Of a stretch of 64,000 nucleotides of DNA, positions 11,954-23,858 are shown in pieces (within the stretch, counting starts at the first letter, position 1; every line of letters begins with the position of its first letter). A program made the translations under genes and the position numbers. Source of the DNA: Oscheius onirici (lineage: Eukaryota > Nematoda > Chromadorea > Rhabditida > Rhabditidae); NCBI GenBank assembly GCA_932521025.1, contig OW051472.1, forward strand, positions 6,882,001 through 6,946,000, given 5' to 3'. The notes below the pieces were generated by a model. It saw only the letters and a program-made list of their open reading frames with translations. It was not told where the DNA came from and did no database searches.

Positions 11954-13007
11954 TCATTGTGGAAGCATAACTACGACCAAGAGTAAAACAGTTACAATGT
12001 ATAACTTATTCCAGATTGTTCCAGTTTTCGTAGTACTGGCTACCGTAGTTGTTGTTGTTGAGGGAGTAGAAGGAGATGGATTCAGACAGTTATTCTCAGC
12101 AAAACTCCAATTAGTAATCAACTTGGAAAGGTCCACATCACAGAGGAGCGTATTATTGATTATTTCGGATACTGCGAATGGGTGTTTACATATTTTAAAC
12201 AGAAAAGTACCTGCGTTCAGAGGCCTTTCTTCTGATGCTTTGAAGAAAGACAGTGTCCTGAGATTGGTATCAACAACGTTGATATTGTTAGTCAACTCCA
12301 TTTCCGGTAGAGCAAAATCCAGATCGTTCACTTGCTCAGCAAATGTCACATCATGGACCTTCTTGCAGCCATCGAACTCTTTCAAAGAAGTGACTTTTCT
12401 GCTTTTTGGAAAGTTGCAATCTGAAGAACTTTTCAAACTTTATTTCAAGTTACCTCCTTCTTCTCCTATATACAATTCATCATCGGTAGCAGCACTGACA
12501 GAACTCCGCAACTTGTTCAGCGTGTCCTGTTTCATTTTATTATTATTCCTAATATATATTGTGTCCGAATAGAATCCTTTATTGATGGTAAGATCGACCA
12601 GTTTTGGATTGTTGATAACGGCAAACTCATGCGAAACAGAGTCAAGTTTTGGAAAACTCAGTTTCTCTAGATCGGTGTTAAATACATAAAGACTAGTATC
12701 TGAATGCTACTGGTAATAGTAAACCTAGAGACAAACCGCCTTGCCAAAGTTCCGGAAAGGCCAGTTCAGAAAAGTTTAAACCAGTGAACCAGAACTTTGG
12801 TCCTTTGATGGTTTCTTTATTCCTCCAGAAGTCCTTCAATGCCGCCTCATTCGTAGAAGCGTTGAAGACGACCTCATCTGTCACAATAATATAAGGAGCG
12901 TCTTTACATTTAACAAGACCGGGTATTTCTGTGCTGTTCATTTTGCAGGGATTCTCCTGTGTGTACGAGGACGTAAGAGGCAGATGAAGCAAAAGAAAGG
13001 AGAGCAT
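11954..13007 (-). CDS. irld-type receptor-L-domain protein
   Basis: Complement of exons 11954-12171, 12211-12420, 12454-12699 and 12737-13007, about 314 aa. Signal peptide MLSFLLLHLPLTSS, then YTQENPCKM, CKDAPYI, DFWRNKETIKGPKF, LAFPELW, SLKEFDGCKKVHDV, VVDTNLRTLSFF and LLCDVDLSKL. A Thr-rich linker and a hydrophobic C-terminus (YIVTVLLLVVVMLP) point to membrane attachment. Same four-exon structure and phases as 687-2339. Complete and open throughout. Confidence 0.83.
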
Positions 13008-14099
13008 AGAGAACTAGAATTTCATTGTGCTGGCTTCTAATGTCATTTGTCGGAAATTATCGTCCAATGACTTCGGGGCTCATGACAGCTATCAAGCTAC
13101 ATATCTTGGTTTACTAATCAAATAGAAGAAATTGAATTGTCACACGTTTTTCTCCGACTTTGTAAAAGCGGACTTTGATTTCAGTCTCTGTTCGTTGGGA
13201 ACGACCAGATTCAAGAAGGTGAGCAAGCAGTCGAAAAAGGGTAAAATGTGTTTGTTGAGAGTGATACGATTATCTTATTAGGCAATATAACAAGTTTTTT
13301 GTTACATTTTTGCGGATAATCGGCAACCCAAGGAAAGATGATTCGAGAGATGGAGTTGGTTAGTTACAGCGGCAAAGCAGCGTGAGAGCCACATGGATAG
13401 CGGCAGTAAGTAGCGTTAGAAAAGGAGATCCCAAATTTGGGTAATTGAACTTCTGTTAGTGACAGTTCCTGTCACAATTGCTATTACATGTCGTTGATTT
13501 CTTATCAACTTGATTTATAAGAAGAAAATACAATCACTGAGTATCACAAGGTTCAGCTTATTATATATATATTTATTTATTTCTATGCAATAACATATCT
13601 TATAGGCTGTATGTGTGTGGGGCGGGGGTAGAGGGAGTAAAACAGGTAAAATGTCTAAAGACAGGGAAGTGGGAAATAAAACTTGTAAAACGGGGAATTG
13701 GGAAGAAAAGCAAAATTTACAATGAGATATTATAAGATATCCTTGGCATATTCACCTCTGACTTTGTTTTATGAATGATAAAATAGCTCTGTTTGTTTTT
13801 GGAATCACGTTATTGGACCTCGTTAGTACCTGGAACCTGGACCCCACTCTGTGGGAAAAAAAACTGGCGACGAAGATTAGTTCTTGGCTTGGGAAGAACG
13901 ATTTTAATTTTTGGACCACGCGTTCGGGATTGGGAAAACATGAAAAACTGGTATTTGTCAACTCGAGATTCAGATGATAGTATTTTTTGGATCATTTTGA
14001 GGTCGGCGACACACCTTCGAATTTTGAGGGTGTCAAGCTGAAGGCTTTTGTTTCTGTCAGGAAAACGCGGGATACAAATATGACCCAGCTTTGGTTGTG
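13008..14099. other. intergenic, 1.1 kb
   Basis: No gene is supported. A TA-rich simple repeat lies at about 13560-13580. CCCAAATTTGGGTAATTGAA at 13431-13450 resembles the complement of the SL1 leader but lacks a donor, an Sm site and a stem, so it is not called as an SL gene. Confidence 0.4.
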
Positions 14100-14566
14100 C
14101 CGACTGCAGTAGATGTCGTTACATGAAGAGTTGTGTGAGCGGTTGTAGAGAGAGGAGTGACACATACTCTCAAGACCGGTCGAATTACTGACGAACTTGT
14201 GAAAATCCGTATCGCAGAGAAACGTATTGCTGACGATCTCCGATCCCGCAGGAGGTGTTTAGATTAGACAAAAAAGAAGAACCACCTGCGTTTGGATGAA
14301 AATCCTCCCCAATCTTTAAGAAAGACAGAGTTTTCAAATTGGTGTTGACAGCGCGAATACTGTTGTTTAACACCATTTCCGGTAGCGTAAAATCCAGATC
14401 GTTCACGTGCTCAGCAAATTCCACTTCGTATACCTTCCTGCAGCCTTCAAGGAACTGACTTTTCTGGTTTTAGGAAAGTTGCAATCTGGAAAAGACGCTT
14501 CTATGAAAAACAAAAGCGAAAGTCTTCCTGACCCTACTGTTTTTCTATTTTCTTTCATTTTTGCTC

Positions 14567-14788
14567 TATGGTCTGTTCAAAAAGAAGAGGGATTACCGTA
14601 AGATTTTAGCTCTTCTCTTCGAGACCCTCCCACTAAGCACACAAACATTGGATACTCAGCCAGCAAATTCCAACGTTCGCTGCGTATCTTTCGAATTTGT
14701 TGTGTATTCAACGTTTGCATGCTAAGTGGGTCTCGAAGGGAAGAGCTAAAATCTCACGGTAATCCCACTTCTTTTTGAACACACCATA
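14567..14788. mobile_element. MITE, family A copy 2
   Basis: Terminal inverted repeats of about 65 bp start with TATGGTCTGTTCAAAAAGAA and run through GATTACCGT to TTCGAGACC. The right end reads TTCTTTTTGAACACACCATA. The element lies between exons 2 and 3 of the irld pseudogene and is closest to copy 3. Confidence 0.8.
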
Positions 14789-14830
14789 CAATGACGATTT
14801 TTCTTCTCCATATTTGTTTATTCTTTTTCC

Positions 14831-15114
14831 CCCCTTGGGATGGGCCGAACCTGGCGATTGTGCAGTGCCAGGACGACCCTTGAGCAGGTGCTGGCAAGCC
14901 AGCGACCTACCCAGGCCTCAAAAATCGGTTAACCTTGTACGACGCAATAGCGACGTATATCGAAGGTTAATTCGATAAGAACGATTACTACAAATTGATC
15001 ATAGCTATAAAAGCCATGAAGCGATAGAAAACAATCTCATTCGAGCTATGTATGGTACGAGGTGCAGAGAGAGCAAACGGCCCGAGTCGGGATGCGACCG
15101 AGAGCAGGGACGCA
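14831..15114 (-). repeat. dispersed repeat R1, copy 1
   Basis: About 284 bp, essentially identical to the reverse complement of 19055-19340. It includes the same GC-rich hairpins (GCTGGC with GCCAGC, CCTGG with CCAGG) and the same TTAACCTT/AAGGTTAA hairpin followed by a T-run when read on the minus strand. It sits inside the irld pseudogene. Confidence 0.8.
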
Positions 15115-15637
15115 GAGTGCCCCCGCTAGTACTGACTTTGGCTTGTGAAATAGCGGGATCGGGAGAGATGGAATGGAGGTTTTCGATTTTTTCGAGAGAG
15201 AAAAACAGTAACAGAAAGTGATGAATTGTTTGATTTTTTAACAAAAAATATCTCTCTGATCCTACCTCCTTCCTCTCTTCGATACTTGTTCAGATAAGTA
15301 AGCATTTCCACGCTTTATCCAGCATGTCTTTCTTCATCTTGTTGTTGTTTTCAATCCTGATTGTGAACGAATAGACAACTAGCACATAGATTGCGATTTC
15401 GGTCAGTTTCGGATTGTCGAAAATAGCAAACTCTCTTGTCATCCAGGCCAGTTTTGAAAACTTTAATCTATTCAAATCAGTGTCGACTACATAGAGACTA
15501 GTGTCTAAAAACTACCGATTGCAGAGAAGTCAAGAGACAAACCAGCCCTCCAAAGTTCCGGAAAGTCCATCACAGAAAAATTTAATCACGTAAATGAGAA
15601 CTTGTGGCCATTGATGGTTTCCTTATTCTTCCAATAG

Positions 15638-15879
15638 CTGTTTATTATGTTGTTGTGGTGGATCTGTGGAACTTTACATCTTAGAAAACACGTTTGGAGT
15701 TCTAGATATTTATTTAAGAGAGAAAAGGAAACAATATTATCTGCACGAGGCAGGGACACGAACTCTATCTCTGGTAACAACACGAGACATTCAAAGGGTG
15801 CCGTATTTGGCGGGCAAATGGGGAAATCGTTACGGGACCCAAATAACGGCGGGAACACACAAGTATACACAACACTGTT
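15638..15879. mobile_element. 237-bp insertion with 5-bp target duplication
   Basis: Interrupts exon 1 of the irld pseudogene exactly where its relatives read through the YWKNKET motif. CTGTT (AACAG on the coding strand) occurs on both sides, as expected of a target-site duplication. Removing insert and duplication restores the family alignment. The length is a multiple of three and the frame stays open. A GAGTTCGTGTCCC stretch resembles a tRNA B-box, so a SINE is possible. Confidence 0.65.
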
Positions 15880-16065
15880 GAACTCGTCTTCGTTCGTAGT
15901 TTTGTCGAAAACAACCTCGTCTGTCAGAGAAATATGAGCAGCCTCTTTACATTTTGTAAGGGCTAGTATTTCTAAGCTGTCCAGTTTGCAGGGACTCGCT
16001 TGAGTGTATGTTTCAGCGGAAAATAAACCAAAGAGGGGAAGAAGAAAGACTATTTGAAGATGCAT

Positions 16066-16505
16066 GGAATCAGAGGAACCTAGAGTGATCGTACTCCGGG
16101 TTACACTTTTATTTGCGCATTCAATGAGATTTTATGACCGCGGGGTTCATGTACCGATTCACGCGACATAACCAGGTCAAGTTACAGAACACAATTGAGC
16201 GAGGAAACAAATGATGTCTCTCAACTGAGTGTTAGGTTTTAGGGACGGTTTCCAGCCTTATCTGTTATACCAGACTGGAAGAGGACATACCGTGAAAATT
16301 GCAGTGAATTAAGGCATTCTAGCGTCAACCATTCGCAGGGTTATAATTTCATTTCCGGGAAAATACCGTAATAGAAAGACTCTTTTGATCTTGAGTTGTT
16401 TGCAAGGCAAACTATATTTGTTGAGGGTGTAATTGAATAAATTGCGCGCAAGAAATGATGTTACCACACCTGGAAAGTAGAACCAAGTTAGTACCGTATT
16501 CGACC
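16066..16505. other. intergenic
   Basis: 440 bp between the irld pseudogene and a receptor gene. Contains the presumed promoter of the receptor. No motif is recognised. Confidence 0.4.
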
Positions 16506-17776
16506 ATGGACAAAGAGGCGCAAATCTTCTTGTGGATCTTCAGACTCATTTTATTAATGTCTGCGTTTGTTCTGTGTATGCCTCCATACTTGGTGAGTCA
16601 TAGAGAGTTGAAACATAGGGAGACTGACAGAGAAACTGACAATGAGACAGAGAAACTTGTGAGAGATACTCTGGTAGTCAGTATTGTTCATTCAGTACTT
16701 TACTAGTCCCTCCGATGCGGATTTTTGGTCTACTTTGGAATACCCTTGCAAATATGTCTACATCTACATCGACACCTTGTTCTTCTTCATTAATTTCCCC
16801 CTAGTTCTGGTAAACCTCGTACAATCAGCAATCTGTTTTATATTCCAGGTTTTCGGATTTAACAAAGAGTTCAGCGCACAGAAGACCTTTAAAATCATGT
16901 TCGTCTTGGGACTCTTAGAATGCATTGTATTATTCTGCGACCTAATCTACGAAGTTTTTATCTTCAACGCTGAGGAGTACCTTCATTTTTTCTACCAAAA
17001 AGTTTATTGTTCAATACCGGAAACGACCCAGACTGTCAACTTCGCCCTAGCCTACAGTCGTTTTGCCACGGTTGCTCTGGAACGCTGGCCTGTGTTCAAC
17101 TCGGCGGTCATCTATGCCTTCATGTTTCTGATCATCGCTGCTCAGCACATCATCGACAACAGTTTATACCTCATTTACATTTCACACTCTTACGGTCATT
17201 TCCCGAAACTGTCCAGATCACAGAAGAAGTTTGTATCGGACGCTATTGACTGTAAGAGAGGGACAGAAATCCAAAAGAACTAGTAATTTTCAGTTACTAA
17301 TCTCGTAAGATACAAGGCTCTGTCTACTATAACGCTGTGTTCACTGATCCCTTACGGCTTGCTGCTGTTCTATTTCTTCAAAAACGTTAGTTGTGATTCT
17401 CTTTTCTGAAGTATCTTATAGAGAACTGAGCTCCGCGTTCGAAAAGAACTGAGTCTGACAATTCAAGCTTTCATGGGCACACTGCTCTGCATTGGCATAG
17501 CAGACTTACTTACGCTTCACGAAACGGATGAGAAAATTGTTGATTATATTCGACAGCTCCTGAACAGGTTTGCTCAAGTTGGAAGTGCCCTCATATACAT
17601 CAACTTTAATAAGTTCGACACTCATAAAATAGAGAACAATTTCCAATTTCAGTCGTATTCGACGGGCCTACGCACACTTTTGGAGATACGGCAGTCTGTT
17701 CAGTGATCAGAGTACTGGTAGGCTGGCGGTCGTCTCGGTATCCACAGGTGTCACATCTAACACCAGAACTGTCTGA
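16506..17776 (+). CDS. serpentine (7TM) chemoreceptor-like GPCR, copy 2
   Basis: Exons 16506-16592, 16696-16809, 16849-17251, 17294-17385, 17422-17612 and 17653-17776, about 336 aa. Paralog of 2583-4197, aligned over the whole length with the same intron positions. Matching blocks: FGFNKEFSAQKTFKIMFVLG, SRFATVALERWPVFNS, KFVSDAIDC, RVRKELSLTIQ and RIRRAYAHFW. Seven hydrophobic segments. The stop at 17774 was chosen because the last exon is spliced from 17612 to 17653, where the frame matches the paralog. Reading straight through exon 5 would give a different, unsupported end. The family assignment is open. Confidence 0.74.
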
Positions 17777-18779
17777 AAGTTCTATGGCAAAACCTCAGTC
17801 TTGGGATCAAGAGTATAAGATTAAACAACCGAATTATGCTAACAAATTTCATGAAAGGGTCACGATGGAGTATCAGACCGAAATATGATAAAACTATTTG
17901 ATTACTTGAATAGTATGTCTGGAAGAGCTCCTTCCTGCTCCTCTTGTTTCTCTTCACGGCAGCCGTAAGCCTTATCAGGCGGTCGTTTTGTTGGAGAAGC
18001 ACGGGTTTATGACCATCTGAAAAATGTGCCAAGATATCACGTGAGTGGGCTCTGCTGAATTGAAAGGCTGCGTCATCTGCAACTTTTCCTGTCGAACGAA
18101 TATATAACCAGTCACTGAACGAGCATCGTACGACTTCTTCTCTGACTTCAAACAGCCTTCTAGTCAGAAAACGGAAACATGTCATGAATTCTCTCCAAAT
18201 TCCTACAAGTTATAGGGATATGCCAAAGAGAAAGAGCTTCATTCAACGGAGATGAATGTATTCAACGGAGCAATTCAGACTGCATTGGATAAGGAAACTT
18301 GTCAGAGTATCCTACGATCTTTTTATTGAACAAACCATATATTCTTACAGTTAGGATTCGCAGTCTGCCGTTTCCAAATTCAGCCGCTTTGTTCTGTCCC
18401 TCCCTGCGGTATCACCTAATCCAGGATCTTTCCCGCCCATCTTATCACTGTTCCCCGCAAAGCTTATCGGAACAGTCTCAAAAACAAAGTGTAAATATCT
18501 CCTCAGGGCGTTTTCGGGTTTTCCGGACTGCTCGGGGAGGACAAGATAAGCTTCTACAGCTGCTCCGATTCATTACCACCAAGTTTTTATGACTCCGATT
18601 CGTAACCGATAGACTATCAGGGCGGCATTTCTTCATTCTTTTTTGAACCAACACGCAAGACTACAAATATTCGACACCCTCGTCTATTTTCAAAAAGTGA
18701 CACATTGAGTCATAAGCAGGGCGTTCCTTTCTCTCTTTGCCAAAGCTCGGCCATTCTGATCGTCTTCAGGTAGAGACCG
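17777..18779. other. intergenic, 1 kb
   Basis: No gene is supported. A 142-codon minus-strand frame (17757-18185) has no domain and overlaps the last exon of the receptor gene. The right end holds the promoter and 5' UTR of the mucin gene, with an acceptor-like TCTTCAG ending at 18768, 11 nt before its ATG. Confidence 0.4.
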
Positions 18780-21700
18780 ATGGAAGCCGAAGAAGCAGCT
18801 GTTGGTCCGAATCGGAGGAAAATTATCACTATATTTGTACTTGTTGGCATTTCGCTGATTGTCATTGCAGCAGTAGCTGTCATTTTGGTTGTGGTCTTGA
18901 CACAGAACTCGAAGAACAAAGATGGTGAGTAGTTTTTCTCAACTTTTTTTTCACATTCAATTCATCGGTATTGTCTCGCTTCAAAAGCGATAGATTTAAG
19001 CGAAGGCTCCGAGCATAAGAGCAATTGAATGAAGTTTGTGTCTACCGGTTTCTATGCGTCCCTGCTCTCGGTCGCATCCCGACTCGGGCCGTTTGCTCTC
19101 TCTGCACCTCGTACCATACATAGCTCGAATGAGATTGTTTTCTATCGCTTCATGGCTTTTATAGCTATGATCAATTTGTAGTAATCGTTCTTATCGAATT
19201 AACCTTCGATATACGTCGCTATTGCGTCGTACAAGGTTAACCGATTTTTGAGGCCTGGGTAGGTCGCTGGCTTGCCAGCACCTGCTCAAGGGTCGTCCTG
19301 GCACTGCACAATCGCCAGGTTCGGCCCATCCCCATGGGGGAATATATGAACAAAACGAATAATACAGAAGAGATTGGATTATCATTTCCTTCGTTCTTCA
19401 CAGTCACTCATTTCCGCAAACAACATCATTTCGAAAGAACTGCTCAGGCAAGCAAGAATCCTATGAGAAAGCCATGTTTTATCATCAAAAACGTATCTTT
19501 CCAGTGACCGTTCCCAATACAAATAATGCCAAAGTGGTGACAATTGCACTTTCTGTGGCCATGGACAGTTCTACGGCAAGAAAAAAACGAGATACGGACG
19601 GCTGTTCACTTTCTTTTGTTCGTTTCCCCCATTTTCCTCTAATCAAGAATTTCAGGGTGTCAGTACATCAATAGCAGTTCTGACCCAAATTGATGACCCT
19701 AGTATCATGTACCGTATTCTGACTTTCGACTCTACGAGCTCGTTTTACAATACGGCCAATGTTTTGGACAAAAATACGACGTTGATCTATTTGTCCCAGC
19801 TGGTTGCACAGAATGACCCGAATGTGAACCAGACAGGGTAAGAAACAGAGAGACAGAAAAGTTTACTCTTTTAGAGCAGCCCAGTTGTATACCAGCAGTC
19901 TGACACCGTATCCGAACAGCCAACTTTTGTATTTTGTTCCTTGTCAGGTTGTTCAAAAGTAGGTTGTTTTCATATGGTTTGCGATATGGTTTGCGCAAGG
20001 GAATCTGGTCAAAGTCGACCTTTGATTCGAAAGTCCAAAACCCTCCAACCCTTCCTGCACCAATATTGGGAGCTTTGCAAATTCTACTCCCTTGTGGCTA
20101 GCTATTGTTCACCATCTATCCCACACTCTTCCCTACTGTCTCTTTTCTCAATACTCTTGATTACCCGAGACCAAATAGAATCGTCGGTTTAATTACCCAA
20201 GTTTGAGGTAACTTCTACTTCCGACCCTGCTCGAGCAGAGGTTGAAAGAATTTTTGGAACAGCCTTCCATTGGTGGAAGGCAATATGAGCCAAATCTTAA
20301 AGTTTTATGTGAAATTAATTTTTCAGCAAGACAGCGCCCGATGACAGCAAAAACTTTGCCAGCATCATAAAAGGAAACAGTTCAATAGTCGTGAGTGGCA
20401 GCCTCACCCAGAATTCGCTCACTGGAATCTATGGAAATGGGTCAGTCATGTCGAACAGTACCACGATTGGAGAAGACAGCGGCGACATTGTGAGCATGAT
20501 CGTAAATTCAATCTGTGAGTTTTCAATAGTGAAAGACTAGCCTTTTGCAGCTCCTCCAGTTGTTCCCACTTCAACAGAATCTTCTGCCACAACAGTCGAA
20601 CAACCTGCTACTGTTCCATCCCTCCCTTCTTCTAGTCCAGTCAATGTCTCTACAGTATCACCTATCAATACGAACGTCTCATCGAGTACCACTGTCTCGA
20701 CTACCGTTACCACAACAATCAATAACGGTACAACTTCTCCAAGTACAGTACCGGGAAACTTGACTACTGTTACTGTGCCATTCAATATGACCACTGTTAC
20801 AGTACCGAGTAACTGGACAACCGTTACTGTACCAGTAAATTCAACCAGCAGTCCCGTCTCTACATCACTGCCTACTAGTCTTCCAAACAACGGAACCACT
20901 CTAGTTACTCTACCAGGCAATTTGACTGGTACTACTTCGAGTCCTGGAAATTGGTCTACGGCCAGTCCTCCGATCAATTCGACGACTCTTTCACCTGGGA
21001 ATTTGACTCTTCCTACTGGATTCACTGGAAGTTCTACTGTCACTACAGCACCTTGGTCAAATGGGTCGAGCAGCTCTTATACAGCTTCAACTGTCAATAC
21101 TACTGTAAACAGTACGACACTTTCAGTCACTCCGTCATCTGTGAGTACATTGAGTCCGAGTAATTCAAGCATGAGTATTCAAACATCTACTATTGGAAGT
21201 AGTTCAACCGGATCGATTACCTCTACAACCTCTTTGCACAATGTGACCTCAACTATTATCTACTCCAACAGTACAGTATCTTCGGTTACTCTGTCTAGTC
21301 AAGGAGCTGGTGCTACCGGATCTGCTGTCACTACTACTGCATCTTCTCCTTCAATCACTGTTAGTCAACAAACCGTATCTCCAACTTCTTCAATGCCAAT
21401 CACTTGCCTAACATCTTCCGGCTCGACCGCTTCTGTTTCAACAATTTCTACCATTGTATCAACTAATCCTACGACTTACACGGGAACAAGCCAATCGACA
21501 GTTCCAGGAACTGTTTCTGGATCATCCGTGAGTTCTTCTGGAACGGTCACAGCTCCTGGACCTTCTACTGGAACTGTTACTCAAAGCTCGATGCCTACGG
21601 AAACATCTACACAATCGCCAACGACCGTGTCTTCCATTCCAGGAGGTAGTTCGACAGTCGGTGGAACTATTACTTCTTCTTCTACAGTCTCTGGAACAAC

Positions 21701-23858
21701 AGCTTCTCTGGGAACCAGTAGTAGTTCCATTGGAGTTACTGGTACTCTGACCAGTATGGGAACTACGGCAGTGCCTACAGGTAGTACCGAATCATCAACT
21801 AGCACTGGGACAACTACAAACTTTATTGGAACTGTACCAACCGCGATAGGATCTACTGCTTCGACTGGAAATACTGTTTCTACCGTTACCGGTTCCACAA
21901 CGAGCAGAACGGTAACTATGACCTCTACTGGTTCGACAACATCGCAAGCTAGTACAGCTTCTACAGTAACCGGGTCCTCAGTGAGTGCGGGAAGCACAAC
22001 TACGGCTCCGACCAGATCTACTGTAACCCCTGTGTCTACAGCATTCAGTTCAACAATGACTACTGTAAGCACTGACTCAACCACCTCGCAGACCAGTACT
22101 GTATCAGTTCCTGGATCATCAGTCACTCCAATGCCCACGACTGCCTCATCTGGAAACACTGGTCAATCCACTCAGTCGACTACGCCTTTCACACCGACCA
22201 GTACAACTTCCACTATGGTTCACTCTGGATCTACAGTTTTATCTACTTCTACGGTAACCGGACCATCAGTTAGTCCGGAAAGCACTACGATGGCTTCGAC
22301 GGGCTCAACAGTATCTCAAACTAGTACCGTACCCTCCGCTTCCACATCTTCCACTATGGTTCACTCCGGATCTACAGTTTTATCTACTCCTACAGTAACC
22401 GGATCATCAATTAGTCCGGAAAGCACTACGATGGCTTCGACGGGCTCAACAGTATCTCAAACTAGTACCGTATCCTCCGTTTCCACATCTTCCACTATGG
22501 TTCACTCTGGATCTACAGTTTTATCTACTCCTACAGTAACCGGATCATCAATTAGTCCGGAAAGCACTACGATGGCTTCGACGGGCTCAACAGTTTCTCA
22601 AACTAGTACCGTACCCTCCGCTTCCACATCTTCCACTATGGTTCACTCCGGATCTACAGTTTTATCTACTCCTACAGTAACCGGATCATCAATTAGTCCG
22701 GAAAGCACTACGATGGCTTCGACGGGCTCAACAGTATCTCAAACTAGTACCGTACCCTCCGCTTCCACATCTTCCACTATGGTTCACTCCGGATCTACAG
22801 TTTTATCTACTTCTACGGTAACCGGACCATCAGTTAGTCCGGAAAGCACTACGATGGCTTCGACGGGCTCAACAGTATCTCAAACTAGTACCGTATCCTC
22901 CGTTTCCACATCGTCGATGAGTACAGGACAGACAACAAGTTTGGGGTTCACTGTAAGTACTGAGTCTTCAACTGTTTCGTCCGGAAGAAGTAGCCAATCT
23001 ACTCAGTCGACTACATCCTTCACAGGTAGTAGCACTAGTTCATCCAGTTCTAGTGCCGGTACCTCTTCTATAAGTACAGTGAGCTCAACTACGGTACTGT
23101 CTACTACTCCTGCCGGTAAAGTCTTTCTCTATATTCGTTATTTATTTATTTCCAGGTGCGATTCCTGTGAACATTGCTTTCGTAATGGACTGGCAGTACT
23201 TGGGAGATCCTACTGCAAACTACGTCAATGCAACAGATCTCAGAAACACTACATATTGGGTTTATGAGAATGTAAGGTTAAATAAGTTCTTTTTTAATTT
23301 GGAGCAATTTTAGGAACGAGAGTATGTATTTGCTGTAGTGACAGAACTTTTCAATAACCCCAGTTTGAAGCTGGGGGCTTGCGAGGGACAGATTGGGGCA
23401 GTGCCAGGAAACACCGAAACTATGGATGACACGCTTTATTACACTGAAAAGGATTATAAAAATGCGTACGGCCCTGATTCGCCTGAAACAGTTGTAAACG
23501 ATTTTTGCAAGTGGGTATTATTTGCAAGAAAAAATAATATCAAGTTTAGACAAATCGGAGATATTAATAACAACATGCCGGCGGTAGATCTTCTGGTATT
23601 TTTCTACGGAAGGTGAGTACAGGAATAGAGAGACCAATCATTTGCAGCCCAACCACGCCTGACCCATGTCCTCTCCGCCAAACAAACATGACCGTCCCTG
23701 TGTCCCTCAACAGTAATTTTCTTCAACCTTATCTTCTTAACTCATTCCTAGGTGCAACTTACAACCCAGCCGGTACTCCCATGCTCCAAGTCTCCAACAG
23801 TTTCGACTCTACGGATGTCTCAAATCTGGTGAATGCTATCCTCTCGTCCGTCCTCTGA
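18780..23858 (+). CDS. type II membrane mucin with vWA-like domains
   Basis: Exons 18780-18924, 19505-19617, 19656-19837, 19875-19958, 20327-20514, 20551-23115, 23156-23271, 23314-23612 and 23648-23858, about 1300 aa. A short cytoplasmic N-terminus is followed by one hydrophobic segment (IFVLVGISLIVIAAVAV). Then comes a vWA-like fold (VVTIALSVAMDSS, YRILTFDSTSSFYNTANVL, LLYFVPC), a mucin stretch of about 860 Ser/Thr-rich residues full of N-x-S/T sites, and a second vWA-like module (VNIAFVMDWQ, VFAVVTELFNN, VDLLVFFYG). Five 47-residue tandem repeats lie at 22203-22917. Expected to be heavily O-glycosylated and cell-surface or cuticle associated. An SL1 RNA gene lies in intron 4 (19959-20326) and repeat R1 in intron 1. 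AATAAA follows at 23869. Confidence 0.78.
19055..19340 (+). repeat. dispersed repeat R1, copy 2
   Basis: In the first intron of the mucin gene, 286 bp, nearly identical to 14831-15114 in opposite orientation. Read on the plus strand it has a TATA-like TTTTATAGCTAT (19157-19168), a TTAACCTT...AAGGTTAA hairpin (19199-19240), TTTTT at 19245-19249, then GC-rich hairpins ending in CCCCATGGGG. This layout recalls a Pol III small-RNA gene, but no known RNA family was recognised. Confidence 0.8.
20186..20284 (+). ncRNA. sls-1: SL1 spliced-leader RNA gene, copy 1
   Basis: Positions 20186-20207 match the 22-nt nematode SL1 leader (GGTTTAATTACCCAAG...) exactly and are followed at once by the GT donor. 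The body has a CTGCTCGAGCAG hairpin, an Sm site AATTTTTGG (20249-20257) and a terminal CCTTCC/GGAAGG stem (20263-20280). A PSE-like CCCTACTGTC lies about 46-55 bp upstream. Nested in sense in intron 4 of the mucin gene. Confidence 0.93.
22203..22917 (+). repeat. five 141-bp tandem repeats in mucin coding sequence
   Basis: The CACTATGGTTCACTC block recurs at exact 141-bp spacing (ATGG at 22215, 22356, 22497, 22638 and 22779), that is 47 codons. The units are almost identical (TMVHSGSTVLST, SPESTTMASTGSTVSQTST), so the array is recent or kept alike by conversion. Confidence 0.9.

Larger units (their letters stand above)
14100..16065 (-). pseudogene. irld pseudogene with several insertions
   Basis: Exon 1 (from 16065), exon 2 (about 15518 down to 15296), exon 3 (about 14473 down to 14276) and a remnant of exon 4 match the irld gene at 11954-13007. 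Signal peptide, CKEAAHI, NSYWKNKETINGHKF and NDLDFTLPEM are recognisable. The lesions seen are: a 237-bp insertion in exon 1 (15638-15874); a TGA replacing the glycine codon just after KFSFT; about 10 nt missing between SSLK and GCRK, which shifts the frame; and, between exons 2 and 3, a MITE and a 284-bp dispersed repeat. Not coding as it stands. Confidence 0.82.

Noticed and set aside
13426-13450. SL1-like stretch on the minus strand
   Set aside because: Only about 20 bases resemble the leader; no donor, Sm site, terminal stem or PSE-like box nearby.
14775-14978. Open frame whose protein matches the C-terminus of a minus-strand frame at 19191-19385
   Set aside because: The protein match simply reflects the near-identical 285-bp repeat; identity extends over non-coding flanks and there is no start, splice or family support.
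17757-18185. 142-codon minus-strand frame
   Set aside because: Overlaps the last exon of the receptor gene on the other strand, no recognisable domain, no acceptable splice context.
20537-22159. Long minus-strand Val/Pro/Glu-rich frames opposite the first mucin
   Set aside because: They are complements of the Thr/Ser codons of the mucin exon, as are those opposite the second mucin at 25598-27380.
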